Assembly (NCBI RefSeq): GCF_004168285.1
Contig: NZ_SEWF01000021.1
Location: 37,910-101,909, forward strand
DNA length: 64,000 nt
DNA from: Emticicia agri
GTDB lineage: Bacteria > Bacteroidota > Bacteroidia > Cytophagales > Spirosomataceae
Direction: 5' to 3'
In this document: positions 34,388 to 43,621 of the stretch, piece after piece
Position numbering within the stretch: the first letter of the stretch is position 1
Layout of the letters: each line of letters begins with the position of its first letter
Program-made: the position numbers and the translations under genes
The notes under the pieces: generated by a model
Told to the model about the DNA's origin: nothing
Seen by the model: the letters and a program-made list of their open reading frames with translations, nothing else
Databases searched by the model: none

Positions 34388-34861
34388 ATGAAAAAGACCG
34401 CATATATATTTTATTTAGGGCTTATTCTGTTGGCAACAGCCTGCGAAAAGAAAGACCCTTTTGTGGATAGAGTAGTTTCTCCTTTACTATTTCTGGTAAT
34501 AGACGATAACGGAGTTGCTTCCTCAGGCCTGACAACTGAACCAACTGTAAGCGCCAAAATTTCAAAAGGTGTAACCTTTACCATTAAACTGGTTGAGTTA
34601 GATAAGACCAATATTTTAGACAATACCAAAGGCATAGATTCTATTGCAGTAAAGGCTTTACCAATAGCTTTATCTTTCAGAAATGGAGCTAAGATTGGTG
34701 ACTTAACAACTAATGACCAGGGAATAGCAGTTTTGACAAAGTCATGGGTAGAGTTGGGTATAACTGAACCTAAAGCGGGAACTACTCTTCTGTTGAGTTG
34801 GACGGGTACTTATAAAGATGTAAAGTTTACAAAAAATACCCGTATTCAAGGAGCGAATTAA
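34388..34861 (+). CDS. Small lipoprotein in the susCD operon
   Basis: A 157-residue lipoprotein with signal peptide and lipobox ATAC (Cys near residue 19). The mature part is beta-rich, with a segment NDQGIAVLTKSWVELG that resembles an Ig-like/transthyretin-like domain, and no catalytic motif. It is the third gene after susC and susD, ends at a strong terminator and is probably a surface accessory protein of the same uptake complex. Family not recognised. Confidence 0.75.
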   Translation: MKKTAYIFYLGLILLATACEKKDPFVDRVVSPLLFLVIDDNGVASSGLTTEPTVSAKISKGVTFTIKLVELDKTNILDNTKGIDSIAVKALPIALSFRNGAKIGDLTTNDQGIAVLTKSWVELGITEPKAGTTLLLSWTGTYKDVKFTKNTRIQGAN

Positions 34862-34888
34862 TAATCATAGGTTGAATAGATAATGTTT

Positions 34889-34918
34889 AAACTCATCTCA
34901 AACTTTAGAGATGAGTTT
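34889..34918. terminator. Bidirectional terminator after the susCD operon
   Basis: AAACTCATCTC (34889-34899) pairs perfectly with GAGATGAGTTT (34908-34918), 8-nt loop, followed by a T-run. It serves the susC operon and possibly the convergent minus-strand gene. Confidence 0.9.
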
Positions 34919-34921
34919 TTT

Positions 34922-35647
34922 TTATAACTTAAAAAGTTTTTGAATTTTATAAGGCTCAATCAGTAATGATTTGCCCACTTCATACCAATATCCATCGCCG
35001 ATATTTACAAAGGTTCCCTTATGCAATGGCTTTTGGTTGAAAGCTACATCCATAACAAATTCTCCTGAAAAAGTATTTTTCAGAATAAAGTTAAGTTCAT
35101 CCCACGGCAGTTCTGATGTTTTTCTGCCTTGGTTATTCAAATTTCTTGTAATTTCTACTTTTCTTTCAACAAACGATGCCTTAATAATTGTTTCCTTTAT
35201 CTCTCCTGATTGATTTTTATAGAAAATTAAATGGAGAGGCAACTCTCTTTGCGCTTTTTCGAAAACAGCTTGCTGTATTTCTTCCAGCAAATAAGAAAAT
35301 TTTTCTGCATTAGATGGATAAAACGATTGCTGCTCGAAATCAAGTTGCCAGAAGTTCTGATGTGGCTCTAAGTCTTTTATTTTTAAAGGCTTGGCCGATT
35401 TAAGATTGCCATATAAAATATCTTTCCATACATTTGGTAAAGTCCCTTTCCAGCTAAAGTCGTCATTACCCGAAAAACCTTCATCCAAAATTTCCTCTTC
35501 GGTAAGAAGGTTTCTGTCCAGATAAGTCAATTCAAAAGAAAGAGCTAATTCTTTATTTTGTTCAATTTCCCCCGAAAGCTCAATGGCATGCGCAAAGGGC
35601 GGTGGAATATTTTCAGAGGTTTGGTATTTGAGGGAGAACGTAGGCAT
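34922..35647 (-). CDS. Protein of unknown function overlapping menE
   Basis: About 241 residues, soluble, no signal peptide. The longer frame starts at a TTG, so the ATG at 35647 (MPTFSLKYQTSE) is preferred; it overlaps the last 35 bases of menE. The sequence is mixed alpha/beta with charged segments (EEILDEGFSGNDD; FVERKVEITRN; GTFVNIGDGYWYEVG). No known motif seen. Strong overlap with menE indicates co-expression, but a role in menaquinone synthesis is not shown by the sequence. Confidence 0.65.
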   Translation of the reverse strand: MPTFSLKYQTSENIPPPFAHAIELSGEIEQNKELALSFELTYLDRNLLTEEEILDEGFSGNDDFSWKGTLPNVWKDILYGNLKSAKPLKIKDLEPHQNFWQLDFEQQSFYPSNAEKFSYLLEEIQQAVFEKAQRELPLHLIFYKNQSGEIKETIIKASFVERKVEITRNLNNQGRKTSELPWDELNFILKNTFSGEFVMDVAFNQKPLHKGTFVNIGDGYWYEVGKSLLIEPYKIQKLFKL

Positions 35648-36713
35648 TGACGGTTTTAATTTTATCGATTTTCCCGGTTGGGGTTTCAATCATTTTTTCA
35701 ACAAAAAATACTTCTTTGGGAATCTCAAACTTAGGCAATTTTTCCGAGAAAATTATTCCTAAATCATTTCCGTTTGAAAGTGGCTTTTTACTTTCTACTA
35801 CCAGAATCAGTTTTTGACCTAATTTATTATCAGGAACACCATAGGCAAAAAATCTTCCTTTAAATTTAATCTTCGCCAGCACCTCCTCTCCTATGTGTTC
35901 AACCTTTTCCAATTGAATTTTTACCCCTCCACTGTTTATAATATTATCAAAGCGGCCAATCAGTTTAAATCTGCGCTCATCTATCAGTTCTACAATATCA
36001 TTGCTCACAATCCACTCATTATTAGTAGTTTTAGATTTAATCTTTAGACAATCCCGCTCATCCTGTGCAATTTCAATACCTTCCAAAACTGTAAAAAAGT
36101 TCTCCTGTTCCGAGCCGTTTACTCTTTTTATGGCAATATGCGTCAGGGTTTCTGTCATACCATAGGTAGCATATACAGGCGCATGAATTTTTTGTAGCTG
36201 TTGGTGCAATGACTCACTGATGCCAGCTCCTCCGATAAGAATATTTCTAGCAGCATTTAAAGTATCCAGAAACTTGTCCGACTCTTCCAGCAGGGTTTGC
36301 ACCTGTAGGGGAACAAAGGCAAAAAAGTTTTTCCCACGATTAGAATTTAGTAGATACAAATGTTTTTCGACACCAGTAAAAGGGCTTGAACTGGGTTCAA
36401 CAATCATCATGTCCATGCCTATTTCAAATGCCCTCACAAGCATCATCATTCCAGCAATATAATCTACACTCAGGCAGCAAAATGCCGTATCACCTTCATG
36501 TAAATCAAATGTCTTGGCTGTAAGATAAGCTGATTCTATGAGTTGCAGCCTCGTAAATGTCTGGGACTTAGGAATACCAGTTGAACCTGAAGTATGAATA
36601 GTAAAACTTTGCTGTCCTGAATCCCACGCTTCTTTAAATTTCAATACTTTTTTATAATAGATATTATCGGGAGAAGTATTGATAAGCGTTCCATCTTTTT
36701 CTAAAAATATCAT
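35613..36713 (-). CDS. menE: O-succinylbenzoate-CoA ligase-like AMP-binding enzyme
   Basis: A 366-residue ANL-superfamily adenylating enzyme that would activate o-succinylbenzoate to its CoA thioester in menaquinone synthesis. Motifs: HTSGSTGIPKSQTF (P-loop-like A3), YATYGMTETL (A5), KLIGRFDNIINSGGVKI (A7-A8) and TPTGKIDKIK with the C-terminal catalytic Lys (A10). It is short for the superfamily, as Bacteroidota MenE proteins often are. menB is nearby at 38173 on the other strand. It starts 17 nt beyond a terminator-like hairpin belonging to the Rieske gene. Confidence 0.82.
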   Translation of the reverse strand: MIFLEKDGTLINTSPDNIYYKKVLKFKEAWDSGQQSFTIHTSGSTGIPKSQTFTRLQLIESAYLTAKTFDLHEGDTAFCCLSVDYIAGMMMLVRAFEIGMDMMIVEPSSSPFTGVEKHLYLLNSNRGKNFFAFVPLQVQTLLEESDKFLDTLNAARNILIGGAGISESLHQQLQKIHAPVYATYGMTETLTHIAIKRVNGSEQENFFTVLEGIEIAQDERDCLKIKSKTTNNEWIVSNDIVELIDERRFKLIGRFDNIINSGGVKIQLEKVEHIGEEVLAKIKFKGRFFAYGVPDNKLGQKLILVVESKKPLSNGNDLGIIFSEKLPKFEIPKEVFFVEKMIETPTGKIDKIKTVNAYVLPQIPNL

Positions 36714-36729
36714 GGTAGCAGTAATAAAA

Positions 36730-36758
36730 AACCCTTCTTAACTGCATTAAGAAGGGTT
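36730..36758 (-). terminator. Terminator/attenuator between the Rieske gene and menE
   Basis: AACCCTTCTTAA (36730-36741) pairs perfectly with TTAAGAAGGGTT (36747-36758), 12 bp with a 5-nt loop. On the minus strand it is followed by a U-run, as expected of a Rho-independent terminator. Only 17 bases separate it from the menE start, so menE would depend on readthrough or on a promoter inside the hairpin. Confidence 0.85.
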
Positions 36759-36780
36759 GAGTTAAGATTATGCTGCAAAT

Positions 36781-37248
36781 TTACTCAAAAATGCGCACAG
36801 TATTATTGGTTAAATCTGAAGAAACTGAATATTTCTTCAAAGCCGTAGTTGCAGGGCCTTTCTGTACGCTCCCATCTGCTTTAAATTCTGACTGATGATT
36901 GGGGCAAAGAAAATCGTTGGTTGAGGCTCGGTAATCAATAGTAGCCGACTCATGTGTGCAGATAGAACTCACCGCAATAAAAGTATCTGTATTGGTATGA
37001 GCCACAATAATATTCTGCGGTTTTACAACTACAAACCCACCTTTATTTTTTAAGGTGTTGTAGGTAGAGCTATTCAGATCTAAAGTAAAATCTACTTTAT
37101 CCGAATTACCATTCGGGTCAGGGTCAGGTATTTCTCCTCCACCGCAAGATTGCAGGCAGTTCATCAACATAATAGCTCCAAAACTTATGCCTACTTGTTT
37201 CATAAATTCTTTTCTGTCAATTGTTTTACTGTCTGTAGCAGGAGTCAT
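36781..37248 (-). CDS. Rieske [2Fe-2S] lipoprotein
   Basis: A 155-residue Rieske-type ferredoxin. Cluster ligands are clear: ICTHESA (C-x-H) and LCPNHQSEF (C-x2-H). The N-terminus has a Tat-like segment with only one Arg of the pair (IDRKEFMKQVG), a hydrophobic stretch and a lipobox-like LQSC, so a membrane-anchored periplasmic location is predicted. It lacks neighbouring cytochrome b genes, so it is probably a stand-alone electron carrier and not part of a bc1 complex. Single gene with its own terminator. Confidence 0.87.
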   Translation of the reverse strand: MTPATDSKTIDRKEFMKQVGISFGAIMLMNCLQSCGGGEIPDPDPNGNSDKVDFTLDLNSSTYNTLKNKGGFVVVKPQNIIVAHTNTDTFIAVSSICTHESATIDYRASTNDFLCPNHQSEFKADGSVQKGPATTALKKYSVSSDLTNNTVRIFE

Positions 37249-37604
37249 ATTATTTTTTCTAAGGTTTAAATGAATGTACGATAGCAGTTTTAGAATGGTT
37301 TTTATATCATTTAAGACGTAAGATTTCCATGAAAGGTCGCAAAAGAAGCAATCAAAAAGTAATAAAATCTAAATTTTAACCACATATTAGATATATAATC
37401 TAATTTATATTAACTTTACTTTGTGTATTATCTAAATTGATTTACTTTTGCCGAAATAAACAGTTATAATCGTGTATCATTAAAACTTCAAAATACCCAT
37501 TTTGGTTTTATTAAATCATATTATGTTCTGGAAAAATAGAGTAAAGAATCATTATTTTTTAAATATTTAGTACGGAAACAAAGTTTTCAAAATAAATTTG
37601 CATC
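37249..37604. promoter_or_regulatory. Divergent regulatory region, Rieske gene / DUF2452 gene
   Basis: A 356-bp AT-rich spacer. ATTAGAT (37386-37392) and ATCTAAT (37398-37404) form a 7-bp inverted repeat with a 5-bp spacer, a possible operator. TAAATTTG at 37593-37600 matches the TAnnTTTG -7 box exactly and lies only 4 bases before the ATG at 37605, so a transcript from it would be leaderless or nearly so. No gene seen. Confidence 0.45.
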
Positions 37605-38075
37605 ATGGAAAAGAATCCGATAGACAAAATTAAAGTAGCCGAAAACCCGGGCATAATGGAATATGCCCATACTGCGGGTGGAGCTGTGATTCGTCCGGAA
37701 GATATTGGAAAAGTAAAAGGGAAAGCGCAATTGGCCATGCGTCAGCAAACCAATGAGCAGTTGAGCAAGATTTACAGGCAAATGGAACTGTTAGCTCAAC
37801 AGGCTAAAGAAATAAAAAACAGGATTGATATTTCAGAAAGAATTTATGATGCCGCCATCGGATTTGAACCAATTATTAATCATACGTATTATTTATATGA
37901 GAAGAAAGATGGTTCAGATATTCTGTCAATGGTAGCTCCGGCTGAGTGGGGACGTTCTTTTCCTTTCAATCAATTTTTAGCACGTGTTTTTCTATTAGCC
38001 GACCATACCTGGAAAGTGGAATTTTTTCAGGAAGATAATCGGGCTGACACCATTGATTTAGATGAATTAGACTAA
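37605..38075 (+). CDS. DUF2452 family protein
   Basis: A 156-residue soluble protein that I recognise as DUF2452. The N-terminal ENPGIMEYAHTAGGAVIRPE and the middle segment around FEPIINHTYYLYEK are characteristic, and a predicted helix (QTNEQLSKIYRQMELLAQQA) sits between them. The C-terminal part contains MVAPAEWG and FLADHTWKVE. Function is unknown. It is followed by menB but separated by 97 bp. Confidence 0.85.
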   Translation: MEKNPIDKIKVAENPGIMEYAHTAGGAVIRPEDIGKVKGKAQLAMRQQTNEQLSKIYRQMELLAQQAKEIKNRIDISERIYDAAIGFEPIINHTYYLYEKKDGSDILSMVAPAEWGRSFPFNQFLARVFLLADHTWKVEFFQEDNRADTIDLDELD

Positions 38076-38172
38076 TGGTCAGTTAGGTTCATCATTTTAC
38101 TTTTACAATCCATAGTTTTACTAATTATACCAATTATCTAATATTTTTTACTAATTATATTTCTGCCTGTAT

Positions 38173-38988
38173 ATGATTAACTGGGAAACAATAAAAGAGT
38201 ACGAAGACATCAAGTTCAGTTACTTTGAGGGAATAGCCAAAATCAGTATTAATCGTCCTGAAAAACACAACGCCTTCCGTCCGCAGACGGTAAAAGAAAT
38301 GATAGATGCGATGGCATTTTGTCGGGAAGAGCCCTCAATTGAAGTAATTATTCTTACAGGAGAAGGTGGCAAGGCTTTTTGTAGTGGTGGAGACCAGTCT
38401 GTGCGTGGGCATGGGGGTTATATCGGCGACGACCATATTCCAAGGCTGAATGTGCTTGACTTGCAAAGAATGATACGTTCTATTCCTAAAGTTGTTATAG
38501 CGTCGGTTGCAGGTTGGGCTATTGGCGGAGGCCATGTATTACACGTGGTATGTGATTTGACTATTGCTGCTGAAAATGCACGTTTCGGACAAACAGGCCC
38601 TAAAGTAGGCAGCTTCGATGGTGGTTTTGGTGCCAGCTATCTGGCTCGCATTGTAGGCCAGAAAAAAGCCCGTGAAATCTGGTATTTATGCGACCAGTAT
38701 AACGCACAGGAGGCTTTAGATATGGGCCTCGTAAACAAAGTAGTGCCATTAGAGCAACTGGAAGAAGTAACAGTGGAATGGTGTAAAAAAATACAGGAAA
38801 AATCTCCGCTGGCAGTCAGAATGTTGAAATCATCGTTTAATGCTGAATTAGATGGTCAGGCCGGAATTCAGGAGTTAGCAGGTAATGCCACTTTGCTTTA
38901 CTATTTGTCTGATGAAGCTAAAGAAGGCTTCCGTTCTTTCCTGGAAAAACGCAAACCTGATTTTAAAAAATTCCCTAAGTTTCCATAA
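38173..38988 (+). CDS. menB: 1,4-dihydroxy-2-naphthoyl-CoA synthase
   Basis: A 271-residue crotonase-fold enzyme that cyclises o-succinylbenzoyl-CoA to 1,4-dihydroxy-2-naphthoyl-CoA in menaquinone synthesis. MenB-specific stretches are intact: [29 protein letters not shown] and [16 protein letters not shown], the latter with the Asp that serves catalysis in the family. The C-terminal [16 protein letters not shown] also matches. Cytoplasmic. Followed by a strong terminator. Confidence 0.95.
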   Translation: MINWETIKEYEDIKFSYFEGIAKISINRPEKHNAFRPQTVKEMIDAMAFCREEPSIEVIILTGEGGKAFCSGGDQSVRGHGGYIGDDHIPRLNVLDLQRMIRSIPKVVIASVAGWAIGGGHVLHVVCDLTIAAENARFGQTGPKVGSFDGGFGASYLARIVGQKKAREIWYLCDQYNAQEALDMGLVNKVVPLEQLEEVTVEWCKKIQEKSPLAVRMLKSSFNAELDGQAGIQELAGNATLLYYLSDEAKEGFRSFLEKRKPDFKKFPKFP

Positions 38989-39003
38989 CTTGATTAAGAA
39001 TTT

Positions 39004-39022
39004 AGCCCCATTTACTGGGGCT
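39004..39022 (+). terminator. Terminator after menB
   Basis: AGCCCC (39004-39009) pairs with GGGGCT (39017-39022), 7-nt loop, followed by a T-run. Confidence 0.88.
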
Positions 39023-39066
39023 TTTTTGATTATAAATTTCCAAACATTTAAATACTATCGAATAAA

Positions 39067-39477
39067 ATGAACTATTGGCTTGTAAAATCAGAACCATTCA
39101 AATATTCTTGGGATGATTTCGTTAATCAAGGCGTAGGGATGTGGGACGGTGTGCGAAATTATGCTGCACGCAATAATCTGGCAGCTATGAAACTCGATGA
39201 TCTAGTGCTTTTTTACCACTCAAATGAAGGACTTGAGGTAGTTGGAATTGCCAGAGTTGTGAAAGAATGTTATCCAGACCCGACCTGTGAAGACCCACGC
39301 TGGGTAGTTGTCGATTTATCCCCAGTCGAAAAACTTCCTAAAGGGGTTACGCTACAAGCAATTAAAACAGATGAAAGACTACAAGACATGGCCTTAATCC
39401 GCCTTTCCCGACTTTCAGTACAACCAGTAAAAAAAGAAGAGTTCGACATAATTGTCGCTAAAAGTTATGAACAGTAA
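39067..39477 (+). CDS. EVE domain protein
   Basis: A 136-residue EVE-domain protein, the PUA-like fold that binds modified bases in DNA or RNA. The start MNYWLVKSEPFKYSWDDF and the segments WDGVRNYAARNNL and VLFYHSNEG are diagnostic. In bacteria stand-alone EVE proteins are often housekeeping genes possibly acting on modified RNA. The next gene starts 11 bases before its stop, so the two may be co-expressed. Confidence 0.92.
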   Translation: MNYWLVKSEPFKYSWDDFVNQGVGMWDGVRNYAARNNLAAMKLDDLVLFYHSNEGLEVVGIARVVKECYPDPTCEDPRWVVVDLSPVEKLPKGVTLQAIKTDERLQDMALIRLSRLSVQPVKKEEFDIIVAKSYEQ

Positions 39478-41098
39478 TCAGACATATGAGCATTCAAAGA
39501 CCAATCGTACACAAGTAACCATCGCTGTTGTAAAGTCGTGTATATTGGCATGCGTAACGTTTCTTTTAACCTTAACTGCTACCCAGGCTCAGAGCGTTAA
39601 ACGCATAGAAATACCAACCAACGGAGAAGATAACAAGTATCAGGTAATCACTTTGGGTGATGAAGGTTTGCTGATTTTATCAAAAACATCAAAGAAAACT
39701 TTCAACATAACCAAGTTTGACACCGAATTGCAACAATCATGGTCGGTAAACGGCGATTTGGAGGAAAATCAGTCTTATGTTGACTATTACCGAGATGGCC
39801 GTGATGTGTATTTTCTTTTCAGTAAATTTAATAGCGACCTATACCAGATTATTAAAATATCGACAGGCATAGGCATTATGCAGAAATTCTTCTTCGAAAA
39901 TATCTCAAGGTTTGAAGTGTCAGAATTTAAGGTACACAATGATTACGCCTATCTCGCCGGAATGGTAAAAGAAGAACCTGTACTGATGAGCGTAAATCTT
40001 CAGAAACTTCAACCCCGGATTCTGGCCGGAGGATTAAAAGGAACAGCCAGTATTTCTTCTATTGATTTTGATGATGAGAACAATTTACTGGTAGTTTCTT
40101 ATTCTGTTAAGAAAGGTCGTTCGAGTTATATGGCTGTAAAACGAATCAACCAGAATGGCAAAATAGTAGAACAACTTACGGTTGAACCCGAAGACGATTA
40201 CGGTCTTTTAACAGGTAAATTGTTTTCGTTAAATGATGGTACTCAACTGATGATTGGTAATTTCGGCTATAGAGGTTATCAGTCAAACGGTGTGCCTATG
40301 TCGCAGGGTTTGTATATTAGTAAAGTTGATGAAGAGAATCCTGAATACCTGAAACTCCATAGTTTTACTGAATTCAGAAACTTTTTCAAATTTATGTCTC
40401 AGAAACAACAGGACAGAATAGAAAAACAGATTTCGAAAAAGAAAGATAAAGGAAGCGACCTGCGACTGAATTACCGGGTATTGGTTCATGATATTATCCA
40501 GAAAGACAATCAGTATATTTTAGTGGCTGAAGTTTTCTACCCTGAATTCAGAAACAACAATAATTTTTATGGTTCAGGTATGTACGGGAGTCCGTTTTAT
40601 AGTCCTTATGGCTTTAATACCATGAATTATTATCGGTATTATGGACTCAATTCATGGGCCTGGAATCCGTGGTTATGGTCTGGTAGCAGAGGGTTTAACA
40701 ACCAGCAATTTGATGGTTTTAAATATACCCATGCTGTAGTAGCGGCATTCGACCAGAAAGGCAATCTGATTTGGGATAACAGCTTTAGCTTCGACAATGT
40801 GAAAAGTCAGGAACTGAAAGAAAAGGTAAAGATTAAATTAGATAACAACGATATTACGCTTGTTTATAGCAATAAAGGCAAATTAGCCAGTAAAATTGTA
40901 AGAGGCAACGAAGTGATAGAAGGAAACAAAGTAATTGAAGTAAGCAGTAATCAGGAGGGCGATAAAATCAGGGATACAGCTACTGATGACCTCGAATTCT
41001 GGCATCAGAATTATTATCTGGCATGGGGGTATCAGAGAATAGCCAATAAAAATGGAGGCTCCAGAAAAGTATTTTATCTGAATAAAATTGCTTTTTAG
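39467..41098 (+). CDS. Secreted protein of unknown function (tandem paralogue A)
   Basis: About 543 residues. The longest frame starts with TTG at 39452; the ATG at 39467 is preferred. After a long n-region comes a hydrophobic signal peptide cleaved near ATQAQS. The mature protein is beta-rich with repeated short strands, compatible with a propeller-like fold, and includes a Tyr/Asn/Gly/Trp-rich low-complexity stretch of about 50 residues (around YGSGMYGSPFYSPYGFN). The C-terminus ends SRKVFYLNKIAF. It is homologous along its length to the next gene (shared openings KR.EI/KTVEF..NG and closing KIxYL.K). Function unknown. Confidence 0.75.
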   Translation: MNSNQTYEHSKTNRTQVTIAVVKSCILACVTFLLTLTATQAQSVKRIEIPTNGEDNKYQVITLGDEGLLILSKTSKKTFNITKFDTELQQSWSVNGDLEENQSYVDYYRDGRDVYFLFSKFNSDLYQIIKISTGIGIMQKFFFENISRFEVSEFKVHNDYAYLAGMVKEEPVLMSVNLQKLQPRILAGGLKGTASISSIDFDDENNLLVVSYSVKKGRSSYMAVKRINQNGKIVEQLTVEPEDDYGLLTGKLFSLNDGTQLMIGNFGYRGYQSNGVPMSQGLYISKVDEENPEYLKLHSFTEFRNFFKFMSQKQQDRIEKQISKKKDKGSDLRLNYRVLVHDIIQKDNQYILVAEVFYPEFRNNNNFYGSGMYGSPFYSPYGFNTMNYYRYYGLNSWAWNPWLWSGSRGFNNQQFDGFKYTHAVVAAFDQKGNLIWDNSFSFDNVKSQELKEKVKIKLDNNDITLVYSNKGKLASKIVRGNEVIEGNKVIEVSSNQEGDKIRDTATDDLEFWHQNYYLAWGYQRIANKNGGSRKVFYLNKIAF

Positions 41099-41165
41099 TA
41101 AATGGCTATTGCTAAATAATTGGTTAAAAATATTTCAATTAATCACTCAATAACCTCAATTATTG

Positions 41166-42704
41166 ATGAGAAAGGCATTCGTTATTATTTTTTTATTGAG
41201 TTGTGTCAAGGTTTCTGCGCAAGTGCTGAAAACGGTAGAATTTGAAATTAATGGCCGTCCCACCTGGCAGCAGTTGATTCCGTTAGGCAAAGACGGAATT
41301 ATTCTGTTTGCCAAAAAGGATATTACCAAGGCTGTGGCAGTAAAGTTTGATGCCGATTTAAAAAAAGTGTGGGAATCAGAAATATTTCTTGATGTAGAAA
41401 AGAAACCCTCTTCTTATACCATTGATAAAGACCACATTACCTTTATGTTCAGCGAAACCAAAGGAATGTATTATCAGGTTTTCAGTATCTCGTTGAAAGA
41501 TGGAAAGTTTAATAATAATGGATTTGAGTTGAGAGAGTTTTTTCAGGACCAGGATTATGTCTTTTTCAAAAACCGGATTTTAATGGCTGGGGTAAACGAA
41601 AAAGGAGCAACTTTTTATAATTATAATTTTGATGCAGATTTAGGCGAATTCATTACGGCCGAACTCATAGGTAAAGCACAGGTTCAGTACTTTAATTATG
41701 ATGCACCGAAAAATATCATTGAGAGCCTCTGGGCTATAAAAGAATCAGCCTATGCCAACCAGAAGAAAAAGAAAGGAGAGTTTATCAAAGATGCGTATGT
41801 GGTGTATGCTAAATACGATACCACCGGAAAGCTGATTATAAAGAATACCATTGCTTCAAATGCAGGTAACTTTCCTTTAACGGCTACTTTAACCGAGATT
41901 AGCCCAACTACTAAGTTTATCTCGGGTACCTACCAGTCAAATTCAGGGGCAAAGGGAATGTATATCTCAAAACTAGAAGACGGAAAAACCACCACTACCA
42001 AATTTTATGATTACCGTCAATTATTGAAAGGCATCCCTCCTATTGATGATGTCACAGTTAAGAAACTCATTGATAACTTTGTTTTATTACCTGTTAAGCC
42101 GGTTTTCGGTCATAATATTCTCACCATAGGTGGCACTTTTTTTCAGGCAAACTTTCAGACAGTTACTACCAGTACCCCTTATTACAATGGGTATGACCCC
42201 TACCCGAGTTACGGACGATACAGTAATTCAAACTACAATTATCCACGTACACAATCGAAACAGGTCTTTAAAGGTTATAATTACCTGAATGGATTTATTG
42301 CTAATTTTGACCTCGAAGGAAACCTGATTAATCAGCACAGAATTGATATGAATCTCATTTCTCCACAAGTAGAAGAAGCATTGTCCATTTCTGAAGATAA
42401 ATCTACCGCAGTTTGTATCAAAGGGGCTTTAACGGTCAGCAACTTGTCCGAATTTGCAAGGCCAGCTACTTACCGACTTTCAGAAGAGCAAATAGATGTA
42501 AAAAACATACAATTTGTACCAAGTTATCATGGTGTGCGAAATTGGTACGGAAATTATTTTATTGCTGACGGAAGTCGTATTAAATTTGAGGCAATAAAAG
42601 ATCTGGATGCTCCGAAAGAAAAACCTACAAAGCGTAAAAAAGGGCAACAATCACTTCCTCAAACAAATATCAAAAAAATCATTTATTTGAGTAAGGTTCA
42701 GTAA
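41166..42704 (+). CDS. Secreted protein of unknown function (tandem paralogue B)
   Basis: About 512 residues, starting at the ATG at 41166 (a TTG lies just before it). The signal peptide ends near KVSAQV. The protein parallels its upstream neighbour: opening VEFEINGRPTWQQLIPLGKDG, an internal GMYISKLE segment matching GLYISKVD of the neighbour, a Tyr-rich loop (PYYNGYDPYPSYGRYSN) and an end of KKIIYLSKVQ. It has no membrane helix after the signal. The pair looks like an old tandem duplication of periplasmic or surface proteins. Confidence 0.75.
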   Translation: MRKAFVIIFLLSCVKVSAQVLKTVEFEINGRPTWQQLIPLGKDGIILFAKKDITKAVAVKFDADLKKVWESEIFLDVEKKPSSYTIDKDHITFMFSETKGMYYQVFSISLKDGKFNNNGFELREFFQDQDYVFFKNRILMAGVNEKGATFYNYNFDADLGEFITAELIGKAQVQYFNYDAPKNIIESLWAIKESAYANQKKKKGEFIKDAYVVYAKYDTTGKLIIKNTIASNAGNFPLTATLTEISPTTKFISGTYQSNSGAKGMYISKLEDGKTTTTKFYDYRQLLKGIPPIDDVTVKKLIDNFVLLPVKPVFGHNILTIGGTFFQANFQTVTTSTPYYNGYDPYPSYGRYSNSNYNYPRTQSKQVFKGYNYLNGFIANFDLEGNLINQHRIDMNLISPQVEEALSISEDKSTAVCIKGALTVSNLSEFARPATYRLSEEQIDVKNIQFVPSYHGVRNWYGNYFIADGSRIKFEAIKDLDAPKEKPTKRKKGQQSLPQTNIKKIIYLSKVQ

Positions 42705-42724
42705 TCCATTTAAATGTACTTACC

Positions 42725-43621
42725 TTGTATCAGCTTCTACAGCCCAAAATATCCGGTTACGAATTAATAGATTCGGGCAATTTTGAAAAATTAGAACGTT
42801 TCGGCGATTATATACTGGCTCGACCGGAACCACAGGCCGTTTGGGATAAATCTTTAAGCGAAGATGAATGGCAAAAACGTGCTTCAGCTATTTTCAGAAA
42901 AACCAAAGGAAAAGACCAGTTAAGCCCCGATGAGAGAGGCGAATGGCATAACCTGAAAAAAATGCCTGAAAAATGGTATATGAACTATGAACAGGTTGGC
43001 CGGAAATATAAATTCAAACTCTCCCTTTCTTCTTTCAAACACGTAGGCATTTTCCCCGAACAAGCAGAAAACTGGCAATATATTGAAGCCAAACTACAAA
43101 AAATTGGTGTCCCTGCCCCAAAAGTATTGAACCTCTTTGCATATACGGGTGGCGCTTCTATTGTAGCCAAAGGCAATGGGGCTGATGTTACGCATGTTGA
43201 CTCTATTAAACAAACTATTTCGTGGGCAAGAGAGAACATGGAAATCAGTCAGTTAACTGATATTCGCTGGGTGGTTGAAGATGCCTTGAAGTTTGTTAAA
43301 AGAGAAGTAAAAAGAGGTAAAAAATACAATGGAATTATACTTGACCCGCCAGCCTATGGCAGAGGACCCGACGGTGAAAAATGGATTCTGGAAGAAGGAA
43401 TTAACGAATTAATTAAAGGATGCCTACAACTGATTGACGATAAAAACTTCTTTTTTATATTAAATCTCTATTCGATGGGTTTCTCGGCAGTAATTGCAGA
43501 AACCATTATTAAGCAGAATTACCCTTCAATTACAAACGCTGAAATGGGTGAACTGGTATTGCAGGATTCTTTTCAGAAACGCTTACCTTTAGGAGTTTTC
43601 TACCGTTTTGCTTCATTTTAA
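42725..43621 (+). CDS. RlmI-like class I SAM-dependent methyltransferase, TTG start
   Basis: A 298-residue methyltransferase of the RlmI/RlmK (23S rRNA cytosine-C5 type) family. SAM-binding motif I is VLNLFAYTGGASI; the acidic motif II is THVDSIKQ; the catalytic loop is GIILDPPAYGRG. No ATG exists in frame until about residue 80, after conserved sequence has begun, so the TTG at 42725 is the likely initiation codon. Probably methylates rRNA; the exact site is not deducible. Confidence 0.83.
   Translation: MYQLLQPKISGYELIDSGNFEKLERFGDYILARPEPQAVWDKSLSEDEWQKRASAIFRKTKGKDQLSPDERGEWHNLKKMPEKWYMNYEQVGRKYKFKLSLSSFKHVGIFPEQAENWQYIEAKLQKIGVPAPKVLNLFAYTGGASIVAKGNGADVTHVDSIKQTISWARENMEISQLTDIRWVVEDALKFVKREVKRGKKYNGIILDPPAYGRGPDGEKWILEEGINELIKGCLQLIDDKNFFFILNLYSMGFSAVIAETIIKQNYPSITNAEMGELVLQDSFQKRLPLGVFYRFASF

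Noticed and set aside
36781..37248. Rieske subunit of a cytochrome bc1 complex (petA/qcrA).
   Set aside because: Short protein, no cytochrome b or c1 genes adjacent.
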